The notes beneath the pieces are model-generated. The model had not been told where the DNA came from. It worked only from the letters and a program-made list of their open reading frames with translations, and did no database searches. Positions 25,149 through 36,515 of a stretch of 64,000 nt of DNA are shown one piece after another. The DNA is from Acidobacteriota bacterium. GTDB lineage: Bacteria; Acidobacteriota; Vicinamibacteria; Vicinamibacterales; SCN-69-37. A program made the translations under genes and the position numbers. Each line of letters begins with the position of its first letter. The stretch's first letter is position 1. Location of the stretch: assembly GCA_020853395.1 (NCBI GenBank), contig JADYYY010000002.1:332609-396608 (forward strand), written 5' to 3'.

Positions 25149-26522
25149 TCAGGTGCTCGCGTCGTCCTTCTCGCGCGCCGGACCGATGCCGAGGCTTCGC
25201 ATCTTCTTGTAGAGGTGGCTCCGTTCGAGACCCAGCACGTCGGCCGTCCGCGAGATGTTGCCGTCGAACACCGACAGCGCGCCGAGGATGTAGGCCCGTT
25301 CCCAGGCTTCGCGCGCGTCGAACAGCGGCAGGATGCTGGCGGCCGGCTCCGATCGCGCGCGGCCGGCCACTTCGAGGAACGGAAGATCCGCGGCCGCCAC
25401 GACGTCGCCCGGCACCATGATCATCAGGCGCTCGATCGCGTTGCGCAGCTCGCGGACGTTGCCCGGCCACGCGTACGCGCGGAGCACGTCCACGGCGTCC
25501 GGCGAGAACACTTTCGGCCGCCGGCCGTACTCGCGCGAGAACTCCGCCACGAAATGTTCCGCGAGGCGGATGACGTCGTCGCCGCGCTCGCGCAACGGCG
25601 GCACGTGGATCGGGATGACGTTGAGCCGGAAGTACAGGTCCTCGCGAAACGTGCCTCGCCGGATCTCGTCGACGAGATCCTTGTTGGTGGCGGCGATCAC
25701 GCGGACGTCGACGCGCACGCTCGTCTGCCCTCCCACCGGCTCGACCACTTGTTCCTGCAACGCGCGCAGCACCTTGGCCTGCGTCTTCAGGCTCATGTCG
25801 CCGACTTCGTCGAGGAAGAGCGTGCCGCCGTTGGCCAGCTCGAACTTGCCCCGCCGATCGGCGACGGCCCCCGTGAACGCACCCCTGGCGTGGCCGAACA
25901 GCTCCGATTCGATCAGCTCCTCCGGAATCGCGGCGCAGTTGACCTCCACGAACGGTCCGCCGCGGCGATGGCTGAGGGCGTGAACCTGCCGGGCCACCAG
26001 CTCTTTGCCCGTCCCGTTCTCGCCGGAGATCAACACTCGGCCGTTGGACGGCGCCGCCATCGCGATCTCTTCCCGCAGCCGCTGGACGACCCGGCACTCC
26101 CCTACGATGGTGTGCCGCCGATCGACCCGCGCCCGGAGCACGAGGTTCTCCACTTCGAGCCGCCGTTGGCGAAGGGCGTTGCGCACCGACAACACGGTCT
26201 TCTCGAGCGAGAGCGGTTTCTCGATGAAATCGAACGCTCCGAGCTTCGTCGCCTTGACCGCCGACTCGATGTTCGCGTGGCCGGAGATCATGATCACCTT
26301 CGCGTCGACGTGGCGCTCTCGCAGCCGCTCGAGGGTGACGAGCCCGTCCATGCCCGGAAGCCAGATGTCGAGCAGGACCACGTCCACGCTGCGGCGCGCG
26401 AGCTCGTCGAGGCAGGCTTCGCCGCTCGCGACGGCGTCCACCGCATATCCTTCGTCGCGCAGCACGCCGCCCAGCGACGCCCGCACGCCCGCTTCGTCGT
26501 CGACGATGAGGATGGATGACAC
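25149..26522 (-). CDS. ntrX: Sigma-54-dependent response regulator, NtrX type
   Basis: This 457-aa transcription activator has a receiver domain (VDDE at 7-10, phospho-acceptor Asp52 in VVLLDIWLPGMDG, Lys in FIEKP near 102) and an AAA+ domain with Walker A GENGTGKE (167-174). The sigma-54 contact loop GAFTGA (214-219) is intact. A Fis-type DNA-binding helix ends the protein (ISRTADVLGLERSHLYKKMRSLGI). Its kinase partner is the gene ten bases upstream. NtrYX systems respond to nitrogen or redox state in other bacteria; the target set here is unknown. Confidence 0.93.
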   Translation of the reverse strand: MSSILIVDDEAGVRASLGGVLRDEGYAVDAVASGEACLDELARRSVDVVLLDIWLPGMDGLVTLERLRERHVDAKVIMISGHANIESAVKATKLGAFDFIEKPLSLEKTVLSVRNALRQRRLEVENLVLRARVDRRHTIVGECRVVQRLREEIAMAAPSNGRVLISGENGTGKELVARQVHALSHRRGGPFVEVNCAAIPEELIESELFGHARGAFTGAVADRRGKFELANGGTLFLDEVGDMSLKTQAKVLRALQEQVVEPVGGQTSVRVDVRVIAATNKDLVDEIRRGTFREDLYFRLNVIPIHVPPLRERGDDVIRLAEHFVAEFSREYGRRPKVFSPDAVDVLRAYAWPGNVRELRNAIERLMIMVPGDVVAAADLPFLEVAGRARSEPAASILPLFDAREAWERAYILGALSVFDGNISRTADVLGLERSHLYKKMRSLGIGPAREKDDAST

Positions 26523-26531
26523 CGGAGTCCG

Positions 26532-28820
26532 CTATGCCTCGGGCAGCTCGATGGTGAACGCCGTGCCGGACGGCTGCGCCGAGCTCACCTCGATGCCGCC
26601 GCCGTGCTCGACGACGATGCGGCGGACGATGGCCAGACCGAGCCCGCTGCCGCGGCCCTTCGTCGAGTAGTACGGCATGAACAGTTTGTCACGGTCGGCG
26701 GCCGGCACGCCCGGCCCGTTGTCCGCCACGACAAGACGCACGACGCCGTTGCGCGCGTCGTGCGCCGTCGTCAGCGTGATCGCGGGCGGAGCACCGCCCG
26801 GCCTCGGCGCGGCGGTCGGCCCACCGAGGGCTTCCATGGCGTTGTCCACGAGGTTGATGACGACCTGCCGGATCTGCTCCGCGTCCATCCTGACGGCCGG
26901 CAGCACGGACGCGAGGCGCACGTCCACCCTCAGCGTCCCCTGCTGGAGCACCGCGGCGTACAACGCCAGCGTCTCGCTCACGAGGCGGTTGAGGTCCGCC
27001 GGCAGGAGCCTCGGCGTGCGCAGCCTCGCGAACTGGGCGAACTCGTCCACGAGATTCATCAGCACGCCGACCTCCGTGACGATCGCGTCCGTGCACTCGG
27101 CGACGAGCGGTCCGGTTGGAGACGGCGCGCCGCTCAGGTGCCGGCGGATGCGTTCCGCGCTGAGCTGGATCGGCGTGAGTGGATTCTTGATCTCGTGCGC
27201 GAGACGGCGCGCGACGTCGCGCCATGCCGCGACGCGCTGCGCGCGGATGAGCGGCGTGACGTCGTCGAGCACGATCACCGCGCCTTCCGGGCGGCCGTCG
27301 TCGCCGGAGAGCGCGGTGGCGGCCGCCGCGAGATGCACCTCGCGGTCGTCGCGCGCGAGCGTGATTTCCCGTACGGCGCTGCCGCCCTGTTCCCGCACGC
27401 CGTCGACGAGCGGCTTGAGCGGCAGCAGGTCCTCGCGATTGAAGACGGTCGACGCGAGCTGGCCGATGCTGGACGGATCGAGACCGAGCAGCCGCTCGGC
27501 GGCGCCATTGACGGTGAGGATCCGTCCGACCGCGTCGAGCGAGATGACGCCGGTCGCGACCCGCTCGAGAATCGTCTCGATGTAGCGGCGACGGGCGTCG
27601 ACTTCGTGGTTCTTCCGCTCCAGCGCGAGCCGCGACTGCTCGATCTTCTCGCGGCTCGTCCGCAGCTCGGCAGCCATCATGTTGAAGGACTCGACGAGCG
27701 CGCCGAGCTCGTCGCCGGTTTCCGGCTCGAGCCGCCAGTCGAGCTGGCCGGCGCCGATCGCCCTTGCGCCTTCCGCCAGCAGGTGCACCGGCCGCGTGAT
27801 CCGCTTGGCGAGGTACAGGCCCAGCCACGTGGCGCTCATGAGGATGAGCAGGCTCACGGCGAGGAAGACCGACTGGTAGATGCCTTGAATCGGCGCCTTC
27901 AGGACGCGCAGGCCCTGATAGCTCTCGTACGCGGCGGTCGCGCGCACCGCGTGCGTCCGGATCGCGGGCCCCACGAGCTGCGACACGACGACGATCCCGA
28001 CGACGCCGTCGCCGTCGAGCACCGGCACGGCCGATCGCAGGAGCGAGCCGCCGGTGTTCAGATCCTCGGTCTGCGTTTCCTCGTGGCCGGACGCCACGGC
28101 GCGCGCGGCGAGCCGGTCGGCGGTGGCGTGCACGATGTCGTTCGGAAGCGTCGACTGCGCCGAGAACACGAACGCCACGTCGGCCGCCCGGCCCGGCTCG
28201 AGCACGGTGCGGTACACCTCGACCATGCCGTCGCGCAACGTCTTCGGGACGTCTTCGACCGCCGCGCCGATCGCCGCGATGTCGCCGGCCGACAGGGCCG
28301 CGGTGGGCAGGCTTCGCGCGAGACGCTGCGCCCGGACCGTGACCTCCTGCTGCCGCTCGTCGTAGTACTGCCGCGCGATCCGCTGCGCCGACTCCAGCAC
28401 CTCGTCCACCGGCTCGCTGAACCAGCGCGCGGCGCTGTCGCGGATGATCTGGCTGCCGCTGATCAGCACGAGCACTGCCGGCAGGATGCTCATGGCGAGC
28501 AGCGCGGCCACGAGCTTGGCGCGAAACCGGCCGAACGGCGCGGCCTGTCGCTGCTCGACCCACAGCTTCAGCAGGCTCCGCGCGAGGACGAACCCGAGCG
28601 CGAGCAACAGCACGAGGTCGACGGCGAGCAGCGAGTACAGCAGGACGTCGGTCAGCAGCGGGGCCGCGATCTGGTTCGACTGGCCGGCGAGCCAGAAGAG
28701 CGCCGCCAGCACGGCCACGAGCAGCAACCCGGCCAGCAGGAGCAGCCGCGGGCTGTCGAGCCATCGCCGGCGGGCGCCCGCGGGCACGAGATCGGGAGCC
28801 GGCGTCGCCCGCAGCGTCAT
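26532..28820 (-). CDS. ntrY: NtrY-type membrane sensor histidine kinase
   Basis: This 762-aa kinase has three hydrophobic helices in the first 125 residues, a periplasmic region of about 185 residues and a fourth helix near 318-338. HAMP and PAS domains (RRRYIETILERVATGVISLDAVGRILTVN in outline) follow. The phosphorylated His is His542 in LAHEIKNPLTP. The ATPase domain has NLVDNAMEAL, DNGPGVP and GRGSGLGLAIVRRIV. It is complete and lies five bases after the DUF4390 gene. Confidence 0.93.
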   Translation of the reverse strand: MTLRATPAPDLVPAGARRRWLDSPRLLLLAGLLLVAVLAALFWLAGQSNQIAAPLLTDVLLYSLLAVDLVLLLALGFVLARSLLKLWVEQRQAAPFGRFRAKLVAALLAMSILPAVLVLISGSQIIRDSAARWFSEPVDEVLESAQRIARQYYDERQQEVTVRAQRLARSLPTAALSAGDIAAIGAAVEDVPKTLRDGMVEVYRTVLEPGRAADVAFVFSAQSTLPNDIVHATADRLAARAVASGHEETQTEDLNTGGSLLRSAVPVLDGDGVVGIVVVSQLVGPAIRTHAVRATAAYESYQGLRVLKAPIQGIYQSVFLAVSLLILMSATWLGLYLAKRITRPVHLLAEGARAIGAGQLDWRLEPETGDELGALVESFNMMAAELRTSREKIEQSRLALERKNHEVDARRRYIETILERVATGVISLDAVGRILTVNGAAERLLGLDPSSIGQLASTVFNREDLLPLKPLVDGVREQGGSAVREITLARDDREVHLAAAATALSGDDGRPEGAVIVLDDVTPLIRAQRVAAWRDVARRLAHEIKNPLTPIQLSAERIRRHLSGAPSPTGPLVAECTDAIVTEVGVLMNLVDEFAQFARLRTPRLLPADLNRLVSETLALYAAVLQQGTLRVDVRLASVLPAVRMDAEQIRQVVINLVDNAMEALGGPTAAPRPGGAPPAITLTTAHDARNGVVRLVVADNGPGVPAADRDKLFMPYYSTKGRGSGLGLAIVRRIVVEHGGGIEVSSAQPSGTAFTIELPEA

Positions 28821-28824
28821 CGCG

Positions 28825-29370
28825 TCAACGGACGAACGTGAACCCCGCCCGCCCCGACGTGATGCCGCCGGCCCACGGCCAGAGCGTCATGGTGCGCTTC
28901 GGGCTGGTCTGGAGGCTGACGCGCACGTAGTACTCCGCGTTGGGCTCGAGCACGGTGTCGATGCCGAGCGGCACACGATCGAACGTCGTCAGCCACGCCT
29001 TCAGCGCGGCCACGTCCTGCGTGCGATCGGACCACACCACGCGCCCATCCTCGTACTTCGACACGAAGTACACGCCGGTCAGGTTGTCGAACTTCACGGA
29101 CGAGGCGACGACGACGCGGGCGATCGTGCGGTCGAACCAGACCGTCGACGGCCGCCGCAGCTCGACGTCGAAGGTGAAGGTCACGAGCAGGCCGCTGCGG
29201 ATGACCTCCCGCACGTCCTCGTCGAACGCGGAGGGAACGCTGAAGGAAGCCGACACGCGGCCGTCGGCGACGACGGGCGTCACCTCGATCGGCTGGATGG
29301 CCGCCGCCAGGCCGCCGCTGCCGGCGAGCAGCGCCAGGACGGCCGCCATGCATCGACGTGCGGCGCTCAT
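28825..29370 (-). CDS. DUF4390 secreted protein
   Basis: This 181-aa protein has a signal peptide ([17 protein letters not shown]) and a DUF4390-type beta-rich body: [42 protein letters not shown] in outline, ending [18 protein letters not shown]. The function of the family is unknown. Members often sit directly before ntrY-ntrX, as here, so a link to envelope sensing by NtrY is a fair guess. The ATG overlaps the nrdR stop (ATGA). Confidence 0.85.
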   Translation of the reverse strand: MSAARRCMAAVLALLAGSGGLAAAIQPIEVTPVVADGRVSASFSVPSAFDEDVREVIRSGLLVTFTFDVELRRPSTVWFDRTIARVVVASSVKFDNLTGVYFVSKYEDGRVVWSDRTQDVAALKAWLTTFDRVPLGIDTVLEPNAEYYVRVSLQTSPKRTMTLWPWAGGITSGRAGFTFVR

Positions 29371-29825
29371 TCGCGCGTCCGGAGCAGCTCGTTGAGCTCG
29401 TGCTTGAACTCGTCCACGTCGCGGAAGTTCCGGTACACGGACGCGAACCGCACGAAGGCCACCTGATCGAGCTGCCGCAGCTCCTTCATCACGTACGCGC
29501 CGATCTCCTGCGCCGTGATCTCGCGTTCGGGCTTCTCCTGCAGCACGCCTTCGAGCCGGTCGGCGATCGCCTCGAGGGCGGCGACGCGGACAGGACGCTT
29601 CTCGCAGGCCTTGAGCAGCCCGCCGACGAGCTTCTGCCGATCGAACCGCTCGCGCCGGCCATCCTTCTTGACGACCATGTACGGGATCTCGTCGATCCGC
29701 TCGTAGCTCGTGAAGCGGCGACCGCAGCCGAGGCACTCGCGCCGGCGGCGAATGACCTCGCCCTCCTTGCTCTCGCGCGAGTCGACGACCTTGTCGCCCA
29801 GATGCGCGCAGTACGGGCACTTCAC
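29367..29825 (-). CDS. nrdR: Transcriptional repressor NrdR
   Basis: NrdR represses ribonucleotide reductase genes according to dNTP/ATP levels. The 152-aa product has the zinc ribbon (CPYC near residues 3-6, CLGCG near 31-35), the [17 protein letters not shown] signature, and an ATP cone ([24 protein letters not shown]). The start is GTG at 29825, overlapping the upstream stop as GTGA. No nrd gene lies in the window. Confidence 0.96.
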   Translation of the reverse strand: MKCPYCAHLGDKVVDSRESKEGEVIRRRRECLGCGRRFTSYERIDEIPYMVVKKDGRRERFDRQKLVGGLLKACEKRPVRVAALEAIADRLEGVLQEKPEREITAQEIGAYVMKELRQLDQVAFVRFASVYRNFRDVDEFKHELNELLRTRE

Positions 29826-30880
29826 CGCGGGATCTCCGGCGTACCGGGCCCCTCGGCGCCGGTCTCCCGTTCGGCGACGGTCTTCATCTGCTTGAGTCCC
29901 CCGAACGTGAGGCCGTCCTGCCACATGTAGACGAGCCCGAGCAGCGTGACGGGAACGAACGACACGAGGTGCAGCACGATGGCAGCGGCGCCAGCGGCAT
30001 CCGCGGGCGCGTGGAAGAACTGCGTGAGCGCCAGCAGGTACATGGCGTGAAAGCCTCCCGCGGCACCAGGCGTCGGCGCCGCGACCCCGACGGCCACGTA
30101 CCCTACCACCAGGAACGAGCCCACGAAAGGCATCGACAAGCCGAACGCCCAGGTGACGCAGGCCATGCCCAGCGCGATCGAGAGCCAGAGCGGCAGGGAC
30201 CACAGCAGCGCCAGCGTCAGATGCCCGGGACTGCGCATCACCTGCAGCCCTTCGGTGAAGGTCCGAACGATCGTAGCGATCACGTGGCCGGCGCGGCCAG
30301 GCAGCCACGCCGTGAGCCGGCCCGCCCAGCGGCCGAGCCGCTCCGGATGGCCCGCCAGCACCGACAGCACGCCGAGCCCGACCACCGAGACGACGGCGGC
30401 CACCAGCCCCGCCGCGCGCGTCTCCGGACCAATCTCCACGCCGGAGCTGACGATCGCCAGCCCGAACAGGAGCATGACGGTGGACAAATCGAGCAGGCGC
30501 TCGACGATAACGGTGGCAAAGGCGGCGGTCGGATCGAACCCTTCGCGCCGAGCCAAGAGATAGGGCCGCAGGACCTCGCCGACCCGGGCGGGCATGAGGA
30601 AGCTCGCGGCGAAGCCGACGACCGTCGCGCGAAACGCCTGGCGGAAGCTCGCGCGCCCGATGGGCTGGAGCAGCACCTGCCAACGCCAGGCGCGAAGGGC
30701 GTAGGTTTGAAACGTCACCACGACGCCGCCGGCGATCCAGCGAACGTCGCTGCCGAGCGTCGCGTGCCAGGCTTCCTTCAGGTTGATGCTGCGCAGGAAC
30801 AGCGTGACGAGGCCGACGGTGAGCGCGGCGATGAGGACGGCGTGCCAGGGAAATCGGCGCGGAGCTGGGGAGGACGACAT
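29822..30880 (-). CDS. Flippase-like (LPG synthase TM region) membrane protein
   Basis: This 352-aa protein has seven to eight membrane helices and the family landmarks: [14 protein letters not shown], the conserved [16 protein letters not shown] segment, and [17 protein letters not shown]. The family (UPF0104, related to the MprF flippase domain) moves or binds lipids, but its substrate here is unknown. It is the first gene of the run to ntrX, with a minus-strand TATAAT 21 bases before its ATG. Confidence 0.88.
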   Translation of the reverse strand: MSSSPAPRRFPWHAVLIAALTVGLVTLFLRSINLKEAWHATLGSDVRWIAGGVVVTFQTYALRAWRWQVLLQPIGRASFRQAFRATVVGFAASFLMPARVGEVLRPYLLARREGFDPTAAFATVIVERLLDLSTVMLLFGLAIVSSGVEIGPETRAAGLVAAVVSVVGLGVLSVLAGHPERLGRWAGRLTAWLPGRAGHVIATIVRTFTEGLQVMRSPGHLTLALLWSLPLWLSIALGMACVTWAFGLSMPFVGSFLVVGYVAVGVAAPTPGAAGGFHAMYLLALTQFFHAPADAAGAAAIVLHLVSFVPVTLLGLVYMWQDGLTFGGLKQMKTVAERETGAEGPGTPEIPR

Positions 30881-30900
30881 TAAACGACGCAGGACGTTCG

Positions 30901-30920
30901 TATTATAAGATTGCCGGCAA
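30901..30920. promoter_or_regulatory. Divergent promoter with a TTGCCGGCAA palindrome
   Basis: TATTATAAG (30901-30909) offers a minus-strand TATAAT (30907-30902) for the flippase-like gene and a plus-strand TATTAT/TATAAG for the DUF4097-like gene. A perfect palindrome, TTGCCGGCAA (30911-30920), lies at the expected plus-strand start site and could be an operator. Confidence 0.5.
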
Positions 30921-30924
30921 GTCC

Positions 30925-32034
30925 ATGGGAAAACGCGAGTTAGTCCTCGTGTTGCTGTTCGTGGCGGCTGGCGTGGTCGCCTGGCGGTTCACCGCGCCGC
31001 CGGCGCCCTCGCGCGCGCCTCGGCTCTCCTGGACGGCGTTCCGTGATGCGTTGCGCCCTGGCGGTCCCCGGCCCGCGGGGTCGGCATCGGCGACCACTCG
31101 CGGCACCATCACCGTCGCGGCCGCGACCACCGAGGTACGGCTCTCGAACATCGCCCGTCTCCAGGCGACCGGCGAGGATCGGGACGACATCGCGTACGAG
31201 CTGACGGTGGACGCCCTCGCTGCGACGGACGAGGCGGCGCGCGACGCGGCGCGTTCCGCGACGCTCGTCGAGGACCGCGTCGGCGCGGTGCTGGCGCTGC
31301 GCCTCGATCGGCCGGCCGGTGCGCGCGCGACCGCCGGACTCATCGTGCGCCTGCCTTCGCGGCTCGCCCTCCGCACCGACGGCGGATCCGGAACGGGACG
31401 CGTCGAGATCTCCACGCTGGCGAGCGTGCGGCTCGAGTCGATCGTCGGCGACGTCCGGATCGCGGACATCGCCGGAGGCGTGAGCGGATCGCATCGCAAC
31501 GGCGAGCTGTCGATTGCGGGCGCAGAGGCCGTGCACCTGTCGCTCGTGTCGTCGAACGCCGAGGTGCGCCGTATTCGCGACGGCGTGACGGCGACGGCTC
31601 GCAACGGCCGGCTGCTCTTGGCGGAGAGCGACGGGCCGATCGAGCTGGACGTCACGAACGAACACGCGACCATCGCGCAGGCGGCAGGCTCCATCCACGT
31701 CCTCGGCTCGGGCGGCACGCTGCGGATGGACTCGCCGGCGGCGCCCGTCACGGTCGACGTGCGCGGCATGGCGATCGATCTGCGGCTCGCGCGCGCGGTG
31801 CCGGTCGCGCTCCTGACGGCCGATGCACCGATCCACGTCGCGCTGATCGGGCCGCCGCCCGTCACGCTCGACGCGAGCGCGAGCGACGGCGGGCACGTTC
31901 GCGTCGCGTCGCTGCCCATCGCCGTGCAGACGACGGGCGCCGAGATGCGCGCCGCGCACACGTTCGGCCACGGCGCCGCGACCGTCGCGCTGCGCAACCG
32001 GCGCGCGGACATTGTGATCGACGAGATGAAGTGA
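30925..32034 (+). CDS. DUF4097-like anchored beta-helix protein
   Basis: This 369-aa protein has an N-terminal hydrophobic anchor (LVLVLLFVAAGVVAWRF). A long body of short alternating strands follows: VRLESIVGDVRIADIAGG, GELSIAGAEAVHLSLVSSNAEVRRI, and LLLAESDGPIELDVTNEHATI. The periodicity of about 20 residues resembles the DUF4097 putative adhesin fold, a right-handed beta helix or prism. Function is unknown. It is divergent from the flippase-like gene and lies 30 bases before purC. Confidence 0.75.
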   Translation: MGKRELVLVLLFVAAGVVAWRFTAPPAPSRAPRLSWTAFRDALRPGGPRPAGSASATTRGTITVAAATTEVRLSNIARLQATGEDRDDIAYELTVDALAATDEAARDAARSATLVEDRVGAVLALRLDRPAGARATAGLIVRLPSRLALRTDGGSGTGRVEISTLASVRLESIVGDVRIADIAGGVSGSHRNGELSIAGAEAVHLSLVSSNAEVRRIRDGVTATARNGRLLLAESDGPIELDVTNEHATIAQAAGSIHVLGSGGTLRMDSPAAPVTVDVRGMAIDLRLARAVPVALLTADAPIHVALIGPPPVTLDASASDGGHVRVASLPIAVQTTGAEMRAAHTFGHGAATVALRNRRADIVIDEMK

Positions 32035-32064
32035 TAGGCTTCCGCTTCTTCGCGAAGCCCGCAG

Positions 32065-32958
32065 ATGAGCGCCGTTCTCCTCGAAACGAACTGCCCTGAC
32101 TTGACGCTCGCGCGCCGCGGTAAAGTGCGCGACGTGTACGATCTCGGCGAGCAGTTGCTGATCGTCGCCACGGATCGCATCTCGGCGTTCGACTACGTGC
32201 TCGGCTCCGGCATTCCCGACAAGGGCAAAGTGCTCACGCAGTTGTCGGCGTTCTGGTTCGATCAGCTCGGCGGGCGCGTGCCGCACCACTGCCTGTCGGT
32301 GGACGTGGACGCGTTTCCGGCCGCGACGCGGCCCTATCGCGACCAACTGCGCGGGCGTTCGATGCTGGTGCGCAAGACGGCGCCGCTGCCGATCGAGTGC
32401 GTCGCGCGCGGCTACCTCTCGGGCTCGGGGTGGAAGGACTACCAGCGCACGCAGGCGGTGTGCGGCCACGTGCTGCCGGCCGGCCTTCGCGAGTCGGATC
32501 GGCTGGCCCAGCCGATCTTCACGCCGGCGACGAAGGCCGAGAGCGGCCACGACGAGAACATCAGCGAGGCCCAGGCGGCCGCGATCGTCGGCGCGGCGCT
32601 CGCGACGCGGCTGCGCGACATCACGCTGGATCTCTATCGGCTGGGCGTCGAGTACGCGGACGAGCGCGGCATCATCATCGCCGACACGAAGTTCGAATTC
32701 GGAATGGCGGGCGACACGCTGCTCCTGATCGACGAGGTGCTGACGCCCGACTCGTCGCGGTTCTGGCCGAAGGACGCGTACGCGCCCGGCCAGGCGCAGC
32801 CGAGCTTCGACAAACAGTACGTGCGGGATCACCTCGAGGCCATCGGGTGGAACAAGCAGCCGCCGGTCCCCACGCTGCCCGACGACGTGATCGCGCGGAC
32901 GCGAGAGAAGTACCTGGAGGCGTACCGGCGCCTCACCGGACGCGATCTCCGGGCCTGA
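32065..32958 (+). CDS. purC: SAICAR synthase PurC
   Basis: PurC ligates aspartate to CAIR in purine synthesis. The 297-aa product belongs to the longer SAICAR synthase form. It has KVRDVYDLGEQLLIVATDRISAFD near the N-terminus, ECVARGYLSGSGWKDY, TPATKAESGHDENIS, and LLIDEVLTPDSSRFWP. The ATG at 32065 lacks a clear ribosome-binding site and follows a possible GGCTTC/GAAGCC hairpin. Confidence 0.96.
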   Translation: MSAVLLETNCPDLTLARRGKVRDVYDLGEQLLIVATDRISAFDYVLGSGIPDKGKVLTQLSAFWFDQLGGRVPHHCLSVDVDAFPAATRPYRDQLRGRSMLVRKTAPLPIECVARGYLSGSGWKDYQRTQAVCGHVLPAGLRESDRLAQPIFTPATKAESGHDENISEAQAAAIVGAALATRLRDITLDLYRLGVEYADERGIIIADTKFEFGMAGDTLLLIDEVLTPDSSRFWPKDAYAPGQAQPSFDKQYVRDHLEAIGWNKQPPVPTLPDDVIARTREKYLEAYRRLTGRDLRA

Positions 32959-32970
32959 GGCGGTCGGCCG

Positions 32971-33183
32971 ATGCTGCGTGACGATCTCGCCGCGCTGATC
33001 CAGCAGATGCTGGATCGCGGGATTCTGTTCGACGACGCGCAGCGCGAGTTCGAGCGCGTGTTCATCGCGCGGGCCCTGGCCAAGACGAACTACAACGTCT
33101 GCAAGGCGGCGAAGATCACCGGGCTCCACCGCAACACCCTGAGCCGCAAGATCACGGCCTACAAGATCCGGAAATCGGCCTGA
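32971..33183 (+). CDS. Small Fis-type helix-turn-helix regulator
   Basis: This 70-aa protein is essentially one Fis-type DNA-binding domain: ARALAKTNYNVCKAAKITGLHRNTLSRKITAYKI at residues 32-65, preceded by a short helical region (LAALIQQMLDRGILFDDAQREFERV). It resembles the isolated C-terminal domain of an NtrC-type activator. It starts 12 bases after purC and may be co-transcribed with it. Targets are unknown. Confidence 0.85.
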   Translation: MLRDDLAALIQQMLDRGILFDDAQREFERVFIARALAKTNYNVCKAAKITGLHRNTLSRKITAYKIRKSA

Positions 33184-33201
33184 GCGCGCGCGCGGCCGGC
33201 C

Positions 33202-33231
33202 TTGACCGTCGCCGTTTCTTTCCTCTATATT
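33202..33231 (+). promoter_or_regulatory. groESL sigma-70 promoter
   Basis: TTGACC (33202-33207) and TATATT (33226-33231) are 18 bases apart; CTATAT one base earlier gives 17. The start site would fall near 33238, inside the CIRCE operator. Confidence 0.8.
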
Positions 33232-33257
33232 TGGCAGTCGGACACCGTGAGTGCTAA
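33231..33257 (+). promoter_or_regulatory. CIRCE operator for HrcA
   Basis: TTGGCAGTC-N9-GAGTGCTAA matches the CIRCE consensus TTAGCACTC-N9-GAGTGCTAA. The right half is perfect and the left half has two changes. It overlaps the promoter -10 and start site, so HrcA bound here would block transcription of groES-groEL until heat shock. No hrcA gene is in the window. Confidence 0.9.
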
Positions 33258-33353
33258 CAGTCCGTGGTACGGACTGCCAGGCGCCGCACACGCTTTCAGC
33301 CCCGCCGCCCAGCGCCTCGCGGGCGGCCGTCGGCCTGCGGAGAGAGGACCATC

Positions 33354-35305
<1,952 letters not shown>

Positions 35306-35334
35306 GTCGCTCCGCCAGGATCCAGGAACACGAC

Positions 35335-35376
35335 ACGGCCCGGCCGATCGACCGATCGGCCGGGCCGTTGTTATTT
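35335..35376 (+). terminator. Strong intrinsic terminator after groEL
   Basis: A perfect 16-bp inverted repeat (35335-35350 with 35353-35368) is followed by TGTTATTT. This is the strongest terminator hairpin in the window and closes the groESL unit. Confidence 0.9.
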
Positions 35377-35482
35377 CACCGTCCGTGCGCGCGCGCCGAC
35401 AAGCGAGCGCAGCCCGGCTCGGTGCGCTCGCGCGGTTCCGTCGATGAAGCGATGGGGGCGGCTCGAGACGAGCGCTCGCGGC

Positions 35483-36334
35483 CTAGAAGATCCGGAACGA
35501 CAGCTCGAGGTGGGCGCGGTACGGCACCGGCTGCCCCTGCTTGTCGATGGCGGGCTGGAAGAGCCACATGCGCGCGGCTTTCATCGCCTCCTGATCGAGC
35601 CCGGTCGAGGCATCGAGGGACTTGACGACGCGCACGTCGCCGACCGTGCCGTCTTTCAGGATGATGATCTCCAGCAGCACTTTGCCCTGGATCTTGGCGC
35701 GCATCGCCTCCGTCGTGTACTTCGGCTGGACTTCCTTCAGCGCGATCGGGCCCTTCACGCCGCTGCCCGGACCGTAGACGCCGTCGCCGAATCCGCCGCC
35801 GGTGCCAGGCCCAACGCCGCTGCCGCGGCCCGCGCCGAGCCCCTCACCGCGGCCGCCCCCGCCATAAGCCTGGAGCGAGATATTGGAGGCTCCGGTCGCC
35901 TGCATCACCTGCGCATTGGGGGTGACGATCGGCGCACTCAGCGTCGGCGGCGCTACCGCGGGCGGCGGCACCTCAATCGGAGGCGGCGTGAGAGGCGGAG
36001 GATCCGGCGCCTTGTGCTCGGCCACCTGCATCGGCTTGGGCGGCGCGGGTGCGGGGCTGCCGCCTCCTCCGCCGCCAGGACCAGGATCCGGCAGGAAGAC
36101 GAACGTCAGGATCTCGTTGGGCGCCTGGAGCGGATTCGACGGCGAAATCGCGAAGGCCGCGATGATGATTGCGAGGAGAATCGCGTGCAGGACCATCGAC
36201 GCGCCGAGGCCGGCGCCGAGCCGGCGCTCCGGCCTGGTTTCGAACGTCGAATTCGCGGCAAGCCACCCGCTCGACACCACGCCCGGCCCGGTCACGGTCG
36301 GCGTGTTCCCTTCTCCGGTCGTCGGCGCAGTCAT
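35483..36334 (-). CDS. tonB: TonB-type energy transducer
   Basis: TonB carries proton-motive energy from ExbBD to outer-membrane receptors. The 283-aa product has a cytoplasmic N-terminus of about 42 residues, one transmembrane helix (43-63) and a Pro-rich region (PPPLTPPPIEVPPPAVAPP). A Gly-rich stretch comes next (GGGGRGEGLGAGRGSG) and then the TonB C-terminal domain (VQPKYTTEAMRAKIQGKVLLE...LDQEAMKAARMWLFQPA). The ATG at 36334 places the helix as expected. No exbB/exbD gene is near. Confidence 0.93.
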   Translation of the reverse strand: MTAPTTGEGNTPTVTGPGVVSSGWLAANSTFETRPERRLGAGLGASMVLHAILLAIIIAAFAISPSNPLQAPNEILTFVFLPDPGPGGGGGGSPAPAPPKPMQVAEHKAPDPPPLTPPPIEVPPPAVAPPTLSAPIVTPNAQVMQATGASNISLQAYGGGGRGEGLGAGRGSGVGPGTGGGFGDGVYGPGSGVKGPIALKEVQPKYTTEAMRAKIQGKVLLEIIILKDGTVGDVRVVKSLDASTGLDQEAMKAARMWLFQPAIDKQGQPVPYRAHLELSFRIF

Positions 36335-36472
36335 TGTGATGTCGGGACCCGTCTCAAACAGTATACCCACCCCGCGAACGGTTCCCTCTCTATTGGACGC
36401 CTGACGCCGGTCGCGCGTGTTGTGCTTAGGACGCGGGACACGGGCCGCCGGCCGTGGAACGCTCGCGGGTGC

Positions 36473-36478
36473 TAGAAT
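36473..36478 (+). promoter_or_regulatory. -10 box upstream of tatA
   Basis: TAGAAT lies 37 bases before the tatA ATG; this gene has its own AGGAG, so it is leadered. No clear -35 is seen. Confidence 0.4.
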
Positions 36479-36515
36479 CACTGGGCCGGCGCGTCATGTC
36501 CGGCAGGAGTGCGTC

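Noticed and set aside
26604-28841. A 745-codon plus-strand frame opposite ntrY
   Set aside because: It is an antisense shadow of the kinase with no recognisable motif.
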